NCBI GenBank assembly: GCA_016256075.1
Contig: SDVU01000096.1
Coordinates: forward strand, 1 to 21,212
Length of the DNA stretch: 21,212 nucleotides
Source of the DNA: Dictyocoela muelleri
Lineage: Eukaryota > Microsporidia
Reading direction: 5' to 3'
The first letter of the stretch is position 1, and the number at the start of each line of letters is the position of its first letter. Shown here piece by piece: positions 8,487-16,082 of this stretch. The notes beneath the pieces are model-generated. The model saw only the letters and a program-made list of their open reading frames with translations, was not told the origin of the DNA and made no database searches. A program made the translations under genes and the position numbers.

Positions 8487-10343
8487 CTATTTAGTTTTCT
8501 TTCTCGGTGTATCTTTATTGTAAATAAAAATATTCTTGTTAACAATTCTATTCTTGATTTCATCTTCCAAGACCATCTTGTAAGGCACATTATCAATTAA
8601 AAATTCACCAAATAAATTTTCATATTCTTTAATTTCTAAAAATATTTTACTTTCAATTTTTAACAATTGAGGAATTGCGTTTTTTCTAAATTTTTCTTCA
8701 TTGATAAGCTGTACTGAATTTTTAAACAATCGTTTAGGATCACTTGCCATTTGTTCAAATTCAATCATTTTTTGAACAAAATTTTGTCTCTTTTCAACTA
8801 ATTTATAAATAGATAGGTATTGTTCCTTTTTGGGTAGCAGTTCATCAATCTTTAATCTCATCTTTTTTATTAATTTTTTAAGATATGATATTTGTTGTTT
8901 GTCAGGTTCTGCATTTTTATTTTGTACATTTTGACCATTTTCAGGTCCATTATTATTTTGTATATTTTGATCATTTTCGAAATCATTGATATTTTGTACA
9001 TTTTGATCATCCTCGAAATCATTGATATTTTGATCATAAATTTGAAATCTTATTTTTTCATTTTTAATTTCTTCATCAAATTCTTTTTTAATTTTTCCAG
9101 GTTCAAAATATCTTTCACCTGAAAATGAAATAACAATTTTCATTTCCTCATGATCAAAAAAATCATCTTTTCTTAATCCAAAAATCTCAAAATTTTCTTC
9201 CAACATCCTATAGGTATCTCTAAAAATATCTTTAATTCGTTTATTTTCTTCGATTTCTAATAATTGTAAATTAGATTTAGATCTTTGAATATTATTAAGA
9301 CTAAGTTCATTTGAAACATGAACATTCATATTTAACATTTTATTTAATTCACAAATCTTTTTATTCATTTTCATTAATAAAGCATACCTTTCATTTTTTA
9401 TCGTCTCAAGTTCTGTTCTAAAATGTTCGATTTGAAATAAATTCATTTTCTTTTTAAAAGGTATTTTTAATTCTGAACAAAGAATTTTTACTTTTTTAAG
9501 ATTCTTTTGTTTTGAGATTTCTTTTTCTTCTTTGAGGAGTTCAAGTTTCCTAAGAAATTCCTGAAGATGGTCTAGTTGATCTATAGTTATCTCAAAAGGA
9601 TAATCTATTCGGAAGTTGTGAATCATTAAATCATCCTCTTCATTAGGATTAATATCATTCTTATTAACAATATCACTAGTGTGATTAAAATAATTTTTAT
9701 TAACAATATCAACAGCAGGATTAAAATCTTTCCGACCATTCTCAATATTTAAATTGCTGAAATTTTCTTTTTCATAAAATTTATTTCCTTTAATCTCATG
9801 ATCATTTGTTTTATATTCCGATTTTAATTTTAAAAATTTATTCCAAATTAAAGGATCAATATTTTTAACTTCATCAGTTAATTTTTCGTCAGTAAAATTA
9901 TTTACATTTACAATGAATTCATTATTTTCTTCTTTATCTTCACCTTTAATATCTTTATAGTTTGAAATAAATTTTTGATTATTTAAAATTCCCATTGTTT
10001 TTAAGAAATAAAAAATTTTATTGACATAATTATCAATTTTATCTTTAAGCACACTAATTCTTTTATTTCTAAGATCGAGTTCCTGATTCAGAAATAACCG
10101 TTCAATAAATAAATTTTTAAACTGTAATTCTTTATAATCAAGATTAAGTTTACTGTTAAGTTCTTTTATTTGAGTTTTTAAATGATTGTTTTCTATTTCA
10201 AATTCTTTTTTATGAATTTCAGCAATCTTGATTTGATTGTTTATTTCGTTAAGAATAGGCTTTAAATAATTATTGTTGTTTTGAGTGAATGATTTAATTA
10301 TTGATAGCAGTTTTGATAAATTTGTGTGGATTTTTGTTTTCAT
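8487..10343 (-). CDS. ase1: Ase1/PRC1/MAP65-family spindle midzone protein
   Basis: Predicted to bundle antiparallel microtubules at the anaphase spindle midzone, the known role of this family. It is an intact, intronless 618-codon frame, close to human PRC1 in length. Residues about 40-115 are coiled coil. Residues 253-340 match the family rod, with LDHLQEFLRKLELLKEEK and LCSELKIP like PRC1's 'L..LW..L.IP'. Residues 485-595 match the microtubule-binding spectrin-like domain: FEQMASDPKRLF, LINEEKFRKNAIPQLLKIE and a GEFLIDNVPYK stretch line up with PRC1's FERKASDPNRF, LLKEEKQR...LPKLE and AFMVNGQKF. Four 12-residue Asn/Asp-rich repeats (about 437-480) precede this domain. The tail ends DTPRKKTK, basic, with a TPRK fit to a CDK site. 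The assignment comes from motif recall; no search was run. Start chosen: ATG at 10343, directly behind a C-rich motif. Confidence 0.85.
   Translation of the reverse strand: MKTKIHTNLSKLLSIIKSFTQNNNNYLKPILNEINNQIKIAEIHKKEFEIENNHLKTQIKELNSKLNLDYKELQFKNLFIERLFLNQELDLRNKRISVLKDKIDNYVNKIFYFLKTMGILNNQKFISNYKDIKGEDKEENNEFIVNVNNFTDEKLTDEVKNIDPLIWNKFLKLKSEYKTNDHEIKGNKFYEKENFSNLNIENGRKDFNPAVDIVNKNYFNHTSDIVNKNDINPNEEDDLMIHNFRIDYPFEITIDQLDHLQEFLRKLELLKEEKEISKQKNLKKVKILCSELKIPFKKKMNLFQIEHFRTELETIKNERYALLMKMNKKICELNKMLNMNVHVSNELSLNNIQRSKSNLQLLEIEENKRIKDIFRDTYRMLEENFEIFGLRKDDFFDHEEMKIVISFSGERYFEPGKIKKEFDEEIKNEKIRFQIYDQNINDFEDDQNVQNINDFENDQNIQNNNGPENGQNVQNKNAEPDKQQISYLKKLIKKMRLKIDELLPKKEQYLSIYKLVEKRQNFVQKMIEFEQMASDPKRLFKNSVQLINEEKFRKNAIPQLLKIESKIFLEIKEYENLFGEFLIDNVPYKMVLEDEIKNRIVNKNIFIYNKDTPRKKTK
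8910..9035 (-). repeat. 36-bp coding repeat in the ase1-like gene
   Basis: The encoded repeats follow the pattern DQN(V/I)QN(I/N)N(D/G)xE(N/D), about four units, residues 437-480. They are low-complexity and lie in the linker before the C-terminal domain. Number of units may vary between strains. Confidence 0.75.
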
Positions 10344-10385
10344 AAGGGGTTTGTTTTTTTTTCATTTTTATGTGTTATATAATTT
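10344..10385 (-). promoter_or_regulatory. C-rich start motif and TATA-like box of ase1
   Basis: On the minus strand the bases just before the ATG read CCCCTT (10349 down to 10344). CCC-like motifs within some 15 bp of the start codon are a described microsporidian gene signal. About 31-42 bp upstream lies AAATTATATAAC (10385-10374), a TATA-like sequence. Together they support the chosen start and the microsporidian assignment. There is no room for a long 5' UTR. Confidence 0.65.
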
Positions 10386-10544
10386 AAACAAATTATTTTA
10401 TGTTGTGCAAAATAATGACCCCGTAAAATAATGGCCCTATAAATTAAATTTAATTTTCAAAAAAAAAACAATTTTTGAATATGAAAATTTATTAAGAACC
10501 GCAAAATGATGACACCTTTATTTTACACGATTCTTCATATTAAT
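10386..10544. other. Upstream flank of ase1 with a repeated short motif
   Basis: AAAATAATGACCCC (10409-10422) recurs as AAAATAATGGCCCT (10426-10439) and AAAATGATGACACC (10504-10517). It could be a regulatory site or a minor repeat. No gene seen. Confidence 0.4.
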
Positions 10545-10765
10545 AAAAACACTTTTTTCATATAAAAACACTTTTTCATTTCTTTAAAAACGCTTTTTCT
10601 TTTCTATAAAAACATTTTTTCATTTTAATAAAAACATTTTTTTATTTCTTTAAAACGCTTTTCATTTCTGTAAAAACACTTTTTCATTTCTATAAAAACG
10701 CCTTTTCATTTCTGTAAAAACATTTTTTCATTTCTATAAAAACATTTTTTCCTTTTCTATTAAAA
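10545..10765 (-). repeat. Minisatellite A2, about ten 22-bp units
   Basis: Read on the minus strand, the unit is close to GAAAAAGTGTTTTTATAGAAAT, clearly related to array A1 but with TTTTTATAG instead of ATCTATAA. It faces A1 across the ase1-like gene and faces array A3 (14640-14737) across the palindrome cluster. Confidence 0.85.
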
Positions 10766-10790
10766 TTTTTATTTTTTTTAAAAAAAAAAC

Positions 10791-10810
10791 ATACGGCTGA
10801 GCGCAAAAAT
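10791..10810 (+). repeat. Inverted-repeat motif next to array A2
   Basis: ATACGGCTGAGCGCAAAAAT matches, with two differences, the complement of 14564-14585. Both copies lie on the inner side of a minisatellite array, so array plus motif form a larger inverted repeat around 10.8-14.6 kb. Confidence 0.65.
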
Positions 10811-10892
10811 CACAACAGATGATTTTTGGAGAATAATCACGCGGAATTATAACATTTGAAAAATATAATATTATCAAAAGATTTTTCTAATT

Positions 10893-11095
10893 AATCTGTC
10901 AACTATATGTAATTGCGACTTTTTCAGGAATTACGAAATAATAAGTGCTATATAAAATCTAGTATTCATTTATGTCCATCATCTTCCCTTGTATCTAAAA
11001 TGTAGCTACAAAGCCAATTTATGTTATACAAAAAACTGTTTTTTTTAACAGGCTCTTGTCTAATCAAAAAGACTGACCTCCATTTGTTTCCTGAC
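10893..11095 (+). repeat. Dispersed repeat R, copy 1
   Basis: This stretch (CTGTCAACTATATGTAATTG, then TAGTATTCATT, GTAGCTACAAAG, GTCTAATCAAAAAGACTGACCT) recurs in parts at 11955-12110 on the same strand and 12112-12265 on the other. It is not coding. Family unknown. Confidence 0.6.
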
Positions 11096-11954
11096 AACTT
11101 TTTGTGACGATTTTTCGAAAACCCACCTAGAGATTTTATTAAAAATCAAAGTAAGTAATTAAAAAAAATATTATGAAAAAAATAAATGATAAAAAATAAA
11201 AAGTGTAAATTATTTTTAATAAAAGAATTACTTTAGATAACAACTAATTATTAATATAGGACAAGATATATTAATATGTTTTTTTGTTAAAAAAATTCTA
11301 ATATTCTGGTAATTTTGATATTTATTGCACTTTGGTAAAAGCCGGTTTTTTTTATTAATCTGATTTTATAAAAATTATCAGTGTTATAAGGCAATTGACA
11401 TATCAATATACCACCATATTCCCAAAACTAATATTTAAGATATACTCAAGAGCGAACTACCGCCATTTTTTCTACTTAATTTTATTATGAATGTAGTTTT
11501 AATCAAATAATATCAATAATAATTTTTCAGTTATATTACAGATTAGATTCCACATTAGAAATATAGAATCGATTTTAATCAAGGATGAAGCTATTCTTCC
11601 AATTTAAAATTATATTTTTTTTATAAAAAGTTACGACTATGCCATTTTGCATTTTCCGAAAAATATACTTTCTTATTTACCAAATTTAATTTTTTTATTT
11701 TAGTGAAATGAGAAGCGACGCTTTATAACGAAATATGATACGATAAAACTAATATTTTTACAAAGTTTTTATAATAAATAAAAAACATATATTCAATTTT
11801 ACCATTAAGAGATTTTTATTTTTTAGGATTTAGAAAGTCGATAAACTGTCGTGAAAAAAATTTTCACCACGAATACTTATGTAATTTATATTTTTTAAAT
11901 GAATCATAAGAATTTTAGAATAAAAAATCACGTGGCGAGTTTCTAGTCAACAAA
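11096..11954. other. AT-rich stretch without a recognisable gene
   Basis: No open frame over about 60 codons, no strong repeat. A 24-bp hairpin, TCGTGAAAAAAATTTTCACCACGA, lies near 11849-11872. Confidence 0.45.
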
Positions 11955-12265
11955 AAAGTGTTATATAATATAGTATTCATTAAGTCTATCATATTTTTTT
12001 TGTTGATATTTTTTAATGTAGCAACAAAGGTAATTTATATCATACTAAATATTGTTTTTAACAAGCGTCTGTCTAATCAAGAAGATTGACCTCTATTTGT
12101 TTCTGATATATATCTTTGGTATAACATAAATTGCCTTTGTCGCTACATGCTAGAATATCAACAGAAAAAGACGAATAATTAATTGAATACTAGAATAATA
12201 TAGCATTTATTATTTATGTAAAATTATTAAAGGTCGTAATTACACATAGTTGACAGATTGATTAG
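11955..12265. repeat. Foldback repeat: two R copies head to head
   Basis: The left arm (11955-12110, plus) has GTTGATATTTTTTAATGTAG, CAACAAAGGTAATTTAT and the AATCAAGAAGATTGACCT block. The right arm (12112-12265, minus) has the complements of the first two blocks and then CTAGTATTC and CTGTCAACTATGTGTAATT, the latter also in the copy at 10893. The arms are imperfect. It could be a foldback element or an inversion product. Confidence 0.6.
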
Positions 12266-12291
12266 CAAATGTATTAGTTATATAATTTTTT

Positions 12292-12594
12292 GGTACTGTT
12301 CCATTATAAAAAACAACTTTTATGGTAAAAAAGAACAGTATAACAAAAACCATAAATTAAAGCCGGTGCATTTTTCGCGTGAGTTCCCAAGATGTTTTTA
12401 TTTTATTCTAGGAGACTACAATTTATAATTAATTTCACCCGAACCCAAAGGTTTCGAGTGAAATAAACTGTAAATGATTGCTTCCTAGAAGAAAATAAAA
12501 ACATCTTGGGAACTCACGTGAAAAAATGCACCGGCTTTAATTTATGGTTTTTGTTATACTTGTTCTTTTTTATTATAAAAGTTGTTTTTTATAA
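12292..12594. mobile_element. Palindromic (foldback) MITE P1
   Basis: The two arms of about 145 bp are near-complements and face each other across a short loop near CAAAG (12445-12449). The left end is GGTACTGTTCC; the matching right end is missing. Arm landmarks are CAACTTTTATGG, AACAAAAACCATAAATT and GAACTCACGTG (complement on the left). It is a second copy of P2 (12946-13266). The arms differ from each other more than in P2, so it is older. No transposase. Confidence 0.8.
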
Positions 12595-12945
12595 TTATAA
12601 ATTTTTCTATTTTTTTAAATTTTATATTTATTTTTTTATTTTTTTCCCTATATGGGACCATACTAAATTTAACTGAACTCGGAGCGCCAGAATTGGGCAG
12701 ATATTTGAGATCAGAAAAACAGCATTTAATTTGCTTATTAGGCTGCTTTTTTCGGAAGCATACTGTGAGTATTTACCTTTTTCCGAAACAATCAAGATAT
12801 GACGTCTGAAAGTTTTATAAGCCTTTTAAAATAAATGGTATTTAAGTATTTTTATTTATAATTAATATTTTTTGTATTCAAATTTTTATTTTAATTTTTT
12901 GTTTTTGTATAACTTAAATAAAGTATGGAGTTATTGTACAAAAAC
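12595..12945. other. Spacer between the palindromes P1 and P2
   Basis: AT-rich with a less biased core (12650-12810). An open plus-strand frame ends in the stretch LGAPELGRYLRSEKQHLICL, which I do not recognise. No convincing gene. Confidence 0.35.
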
Positions 12946-13266
12946 GGTACTGTTCCATTATAAAAAACAACTTTTATGGTAAAAAAGAACAAGTATAACA
13001 AAAACCATAAATTGAAGCGGATGTAATATTTTTTCACGTGAGTTCCCAAGATGTTTTTATTTCATTCTAGGAGACTACAATTTACAGTTTATTTCACAGG
13101 AACCCAAAGGGTTCGAGTGAAATAAACTGTAAATTGTAGTCTCCTAGAATGAAATAAAAACATCTTGGGAACTCACGTGAAAAAATACACTACGCTTTAA
13201 TTTATGGTTTTTGTTATACTTGTTCTTTTTTATCATAAAAGTTGTTTTTTATAATGGAACAGTACC
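12946..13266. mobile_element. Palindromic (foldback) MITE P2, near-perfect
   Basis: A 321-bp near-perfect palindrome. The ends GGTACTGTTCC and GGAACAGTACC are exact complements and the arms of about 150 bp differ at only a few places, mainly near 13015-13035. The loop is roughly CCCAAAGGG (13103-13111). The copy at 12292-12594 shows it is a dispersed family. Each arm starts an ATG-led short basic frame (M-V/I-KKNKYNKNHKLKR), so the arms may be doubled 5' ends of a transposon, as in P3. No clear target duplication. Confidence 0.85.
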
Positions 13267-13307
13267 AATTTTTTTTTATAAATTTTAAAATTCACCGGTT
13301 CAAAGGT

Positions 13308-13590
13308 AAAAGCGTCTTCGCATTTGAGAGCATTTTGTAAAAAAATAATAGCTCTTATTTTTCATGTTCAGGAAAAAAGAAAATATAAACGAATTCATAG
13401 AAAAAATAAAAATTGACGTCATAAATCATTACAAAAATGTATATTCCGAAGAAATATACATTTTTGTAATGATTTATGACTTCAATTTTTATTTTTTCTA
13501 TGAATTCGTTTAAATTTTCTTTTTTCCTGAACATGAAAAATAGGGGCAATTATTTTTTTAAAAAATACTTTCAAATGCGAAAACACTTTT
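13308..13590. repeat. Palindrome P3: doubled 5' end of the adjacent Merlin element
   Basis: A 283-bp palindrome centred near 13449. Each arm, read inward, carries TTCGCATTTGA, the TATTTTTCATGTTCAGGAAA start region and a short frame beginning MFRKKEN. The same segment occurs once more at 14425-14530 as the 5' end of the transposase relic, where it reads MFRKKENLNEFIEKIKIE. So each arm equals a terminal repeat plus about 25 codons. Any open frame read straight through the palindrome is an artefact of its symmetry. Confidence 0.8.
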
Positions 13591-13648
13591 GATTAAATAT
13601 TTAGTTATAAAATAAAAATAATAATATAATGTAAAATATAAATTACTT

Positions 13649-14481
13649 TTAATATATGGTTAATTTTATTATATGTTTAACTAGATTTTCCCCGAAGTTT
13701 CTAATTATCATAAATATTGTTAAATAAATGTCTATTCTTGATTCAGTCCTCGCTTTCTTTTGTAGAGTTCTTTTCAATGCAGACCAGTTCGCTTCTATCG
13801 TCTGCGTATGTACTTTTTTTATGAGATCAATGGAATACTTACTATGATTCACCGTCTTATGTTGAAATCCATGTTATGTGATATCATTATATGACATTAG
13901 ACAATCTGTATATATAATATATTTTTGTTTTATTTTTCTTGTTATTATATTAATTATGTTTATTTAAATTTATTTGGTATCTTGGTAAGATATATTTTTC
14001 TTTCAGAAGTTCTTAACTAATCCGAAAATCCAAACACCATCAACTATTTTTCCACGTTATATTTTCTCTTGCCAAATTTCGATTCATCACACTCAAGAAT
14101 AATACCTTCTCCTTCAATCTGAAAACTCTCACTTTCGAAATATGTATTCACTAATGATGAGAATTCTTAGATTACATCTCTCACAGTTTTTATTAATGTC
14201 CAATAAATGCTAATGGCCAATATGTTTAAGTTGTTTAACCAATAATATATTATTTTATAAATAGAAGTGTAATCATATTTTATGTTCTTAAAAAGTGGGG
14301 ATTCAAAAATACAGAAAGTATTCCTTCAAGAACGTTTTCCGCATTTTACTATGTATTTTCTGCTCTTTAAGGGATTGCAAATAGATAAACATCTATTACA
14401 CATGTAATTTTATATTCGAGTTATGCCTTCAATTTTTATCTTTTCAATGAATTCGTTCAAATTTTCTTTTTTCCTGAACAT
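13649..14481 (-). pseudogene. Merlin/ISXO2-like transposase, decayed
   Basis: Minus-strand relic with probable start ATG at 14481. In order: MFRKKENLNEFIEKIKIE, a zinc-ribbon remnant around KYIVKCGK (near 14345), the first catalytic motif ECDESKFGKRKYN (about 14100-14060), and a C-terminal piece of 67 codons (13852-13649) beginning MNHSKYSIDLIKKVHTQTIE. This last holds the H-T-Q-T-I-E-A-N-W motif of the third catalytic residue. Several stops and frameshifts separate the pieces. The middle part with the second aspartate is not recognisable, so part of it is probably deleted. Confidence 0.8.
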
Positions 14482-14563
14482 TAAAAATAGGGGTTATTAT
14501 TTTTTTTAAAAAAAGACTTTCCAATTCTAAAAAAATTTTACCTTTTAACAAAATTAACCTGTT

Positions 14564-14585
14564 ATTTTTGCGTTCAGCCGCATAT
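14564..14585 (-). repeat. Inverted-repeat motif next to array A3
   Basis: The complement of this stretch, GCGGCTGAACGCAAAAAT, matches 10793-10810 with one or two differences. It is the inner border of array A3. Confidence 0.65.
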
Positions 14586-14639
14586 ATTTAAAAATTTAAA
14601 ATGTTAAATAGAAATAAAAAAATAAATATTATAGAAATT

Positions 14640-14735
14640 GAGAAAAAATACTTTTATAGAAATGAAACAGTGTTTTTTATAGTAATAAAAAAGCGTTTTT
14701 ATGGAAATGAAAAGGTGTTTTTATAGAAATGAAAA
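14640..14735 (+). repeat. Minisatellite A3, about four units
   Basis: Units near GAAAAAGTGTTTTTATAGAAAT, the same unit as A2 in opposite orientation. Two more units continue at 15071-15115, on the other side of a SINE-like copy. Confidence 0.85.
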
Positions 14736-15070
14736 TATAATTATAGTATAATATACAGTTGTTCCAGTGTGCTATAGCTGATTAAGACTTTGTCTATATT
14801 GAGAATGAAGCAGAGGGGTTTTCTTAGGTGTTAAGATGAGTGCGCCGACGCATCTGGCAAAAAGTAGTATAAAAAATCATGAAAAGCCACTAATTACTTT
14901 TACCCTGCCGAGTCTTTGATAAAACGAAGATCGCGTATACAGCTGGGATTCTGTGTAGCTATTGAAATGACATATTATTGGATCTCTATTAACCAAAGGT
15001 CACAGACTAAAGTAGGTGGAAACTCTTCGGGTTGGCAGCTATGGATGTTGCAATATGTAATATATATAAA
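14736..15070 (+). repeat. 5'-truncated SINE-like copy inside array A3
   Basis: Matches the body of the minus-strand copy at 3908-4370 over about 330 bp at roughly 75-80% identity by eye. It includes TATAGCTGATTAAGACTT, GAAAAGCCACTAATTAC, TCGCGTATACAGCTGGG and GGCAGCTATGG, and ends at the same GTAATATATATAA tail (15057-15069). It lacks the tRNA-like head. Minisatellite units of the same orientation flank both sides, so it was inserted into the array. The short open frame across it is not a gene. Confidence 0.75.
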
Positions 15071-15115
15071 AAAATGTTTTTATAGAAATAAAAAATGCCT
15101 TTATAGATATGAAAA
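15071..15115 (+). repeat. Minisatellite A3, right remainder
   Basis: Two further units (ATGTTTTTATAGAAATAAAA and a degenerate one) after the SINE-like insertion. Confidence 0.7.
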
Positions 15116-15131
15116 ACCCTGTAAAAAATTT

Positions 15132-16030
15132 TAAAATATAAATTTTCAAAGTTTATTTTAGATTATACAATATTTATTGCAGTTCTATACGCAATTCCAA
15201 GCTACCTAAAGATTTTAGGTCTTCTAGCCTCAGTTGACTATTTTTTATCGTCCAATACGCGAGAAGACCTAAAAAAATATTTTAAAAAAAATCAAAACTC
15301 AAATTTTTTAATGTTTCTAGGTAAAAATTTAAACAAATATTGCTTCTTATTTGTTTTTTTATATATATAAAAATGCCGAACTCTTCTTTATACCCCATTT
15401 AGAAAAAAAATAAAATTACTAAATATGATATTAATCTTATATAATAAATCACAATATATTTTTAAATACATTTTTGAAGAATTGTGTTCCGAATTATTAA
15501 ATTTTATAAATTTAGTAAGTCGACAAAGTTAAAAATTATTTAATTTGTCAATTTTGAAGAATATGAAAAAGTAATTTTTAAAATGCGCATTTAAATTTTT
15601 TTAAATCTTTTTAGCGCCTGGCAAAGTCATATTTGGTAGTTTTCATTTTATTAATGTGAGCGTGAGTGAGAAAGAGAAATAAATATTTTTCTATATAAAA
15701 AATCAAATAAGAAGCAATATTTTGTATTAATTTTTATTTAGAAACATTTAAAATTTGAGTTCTTATTTTTTTAAAATATTTTTTTAGGTCTTCTATCGTA
15801 AGTGGACGATGAAAAATTATCTACTTAAGCTATAAGACTTTAAATATTTAAAAAGCTTCGGCATTGTGTATATAACTGTGGCAAAATGAGCCTATAACTT
15901 TGAGAGAAAGAGCCTTTAAATTTGCAGAAAATGCACCTATAACTCTGCCAAACTCTTTAAAGAATAAACCTGATACAAATGATTGTAAATATTTAATAAT
16001 CTAAAATAAACTTTGAAAATTTATATTTTA
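15132..16030. mobile_element. 899-bp element with long terminal inverted repeats
   Basis: The left end AAATATAAATTTTCAAAG (15134-15151) is complementary to the right end, and pairing continues in blocks over some 240 bp per side. Blocks include TTTATTTTAGATTAT, the GAAGACCTAAAAAAATATTTT block, CTCAAATTTTTTAATGTTTC and ATTGCTTCTTATTTG. TA lies on both outer sides, a possible TA target duplication. The centre (about 15375-15680) is not coding. The right arm holds three 23-bp units (15886-15955) around GAGCCTATAACTTTG. Probably a non-autonomous DNA transposon. Confidence 0.7.
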
Positions 16031-16082
16031 TAATTGTTTATATAAATTTTTTATTTGTGTCACTATTTGCAACCATCTAAAT

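Larger units (their letters stand above)
13302..14545 (-). mobile_element. Merlin/ISXO2-type relic with a palindromised end
   Basis: The outer motif AAAGGTAAAA lies at the left (13303-13311) and, read in reverse, at the right (about 14545-14535). The right end carries the terminal repeat and the transposase start. The left side holds the palindrome P3, both arms of which are copies of that same 5' end. The transposase runs leftward between them. Confidence 0.6.

Noticed and set aside
8892-9122. A 76-codon plus-strand gene
   Set aside because: It lies wholly inside the ase1-like gene on the other strand and is the shadow of its repeat region.
8487-10343. THO complex subunit 5 as identity of the 618-residue protein
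   Set aside because: One N-terminal stretch (LQFKNLFIERLFLNQEL) looks THOC5-like, but the rod and the C-terminal ASDPKR/EEKFRK motifs fit Ase1/PRC1 much better.
8091-10765. A composite transposon carrying ase1
   Set aside because: The flanking arrays are related and inverted, but there are no sharp ends, target duplication or transposase, and the gene has its own host-type start signal.
13355-13549. A 64-codon minus-strand gene
   Set aside because: It reads through the centre of palindrome P3; its second half mirrors the first by symmetry.
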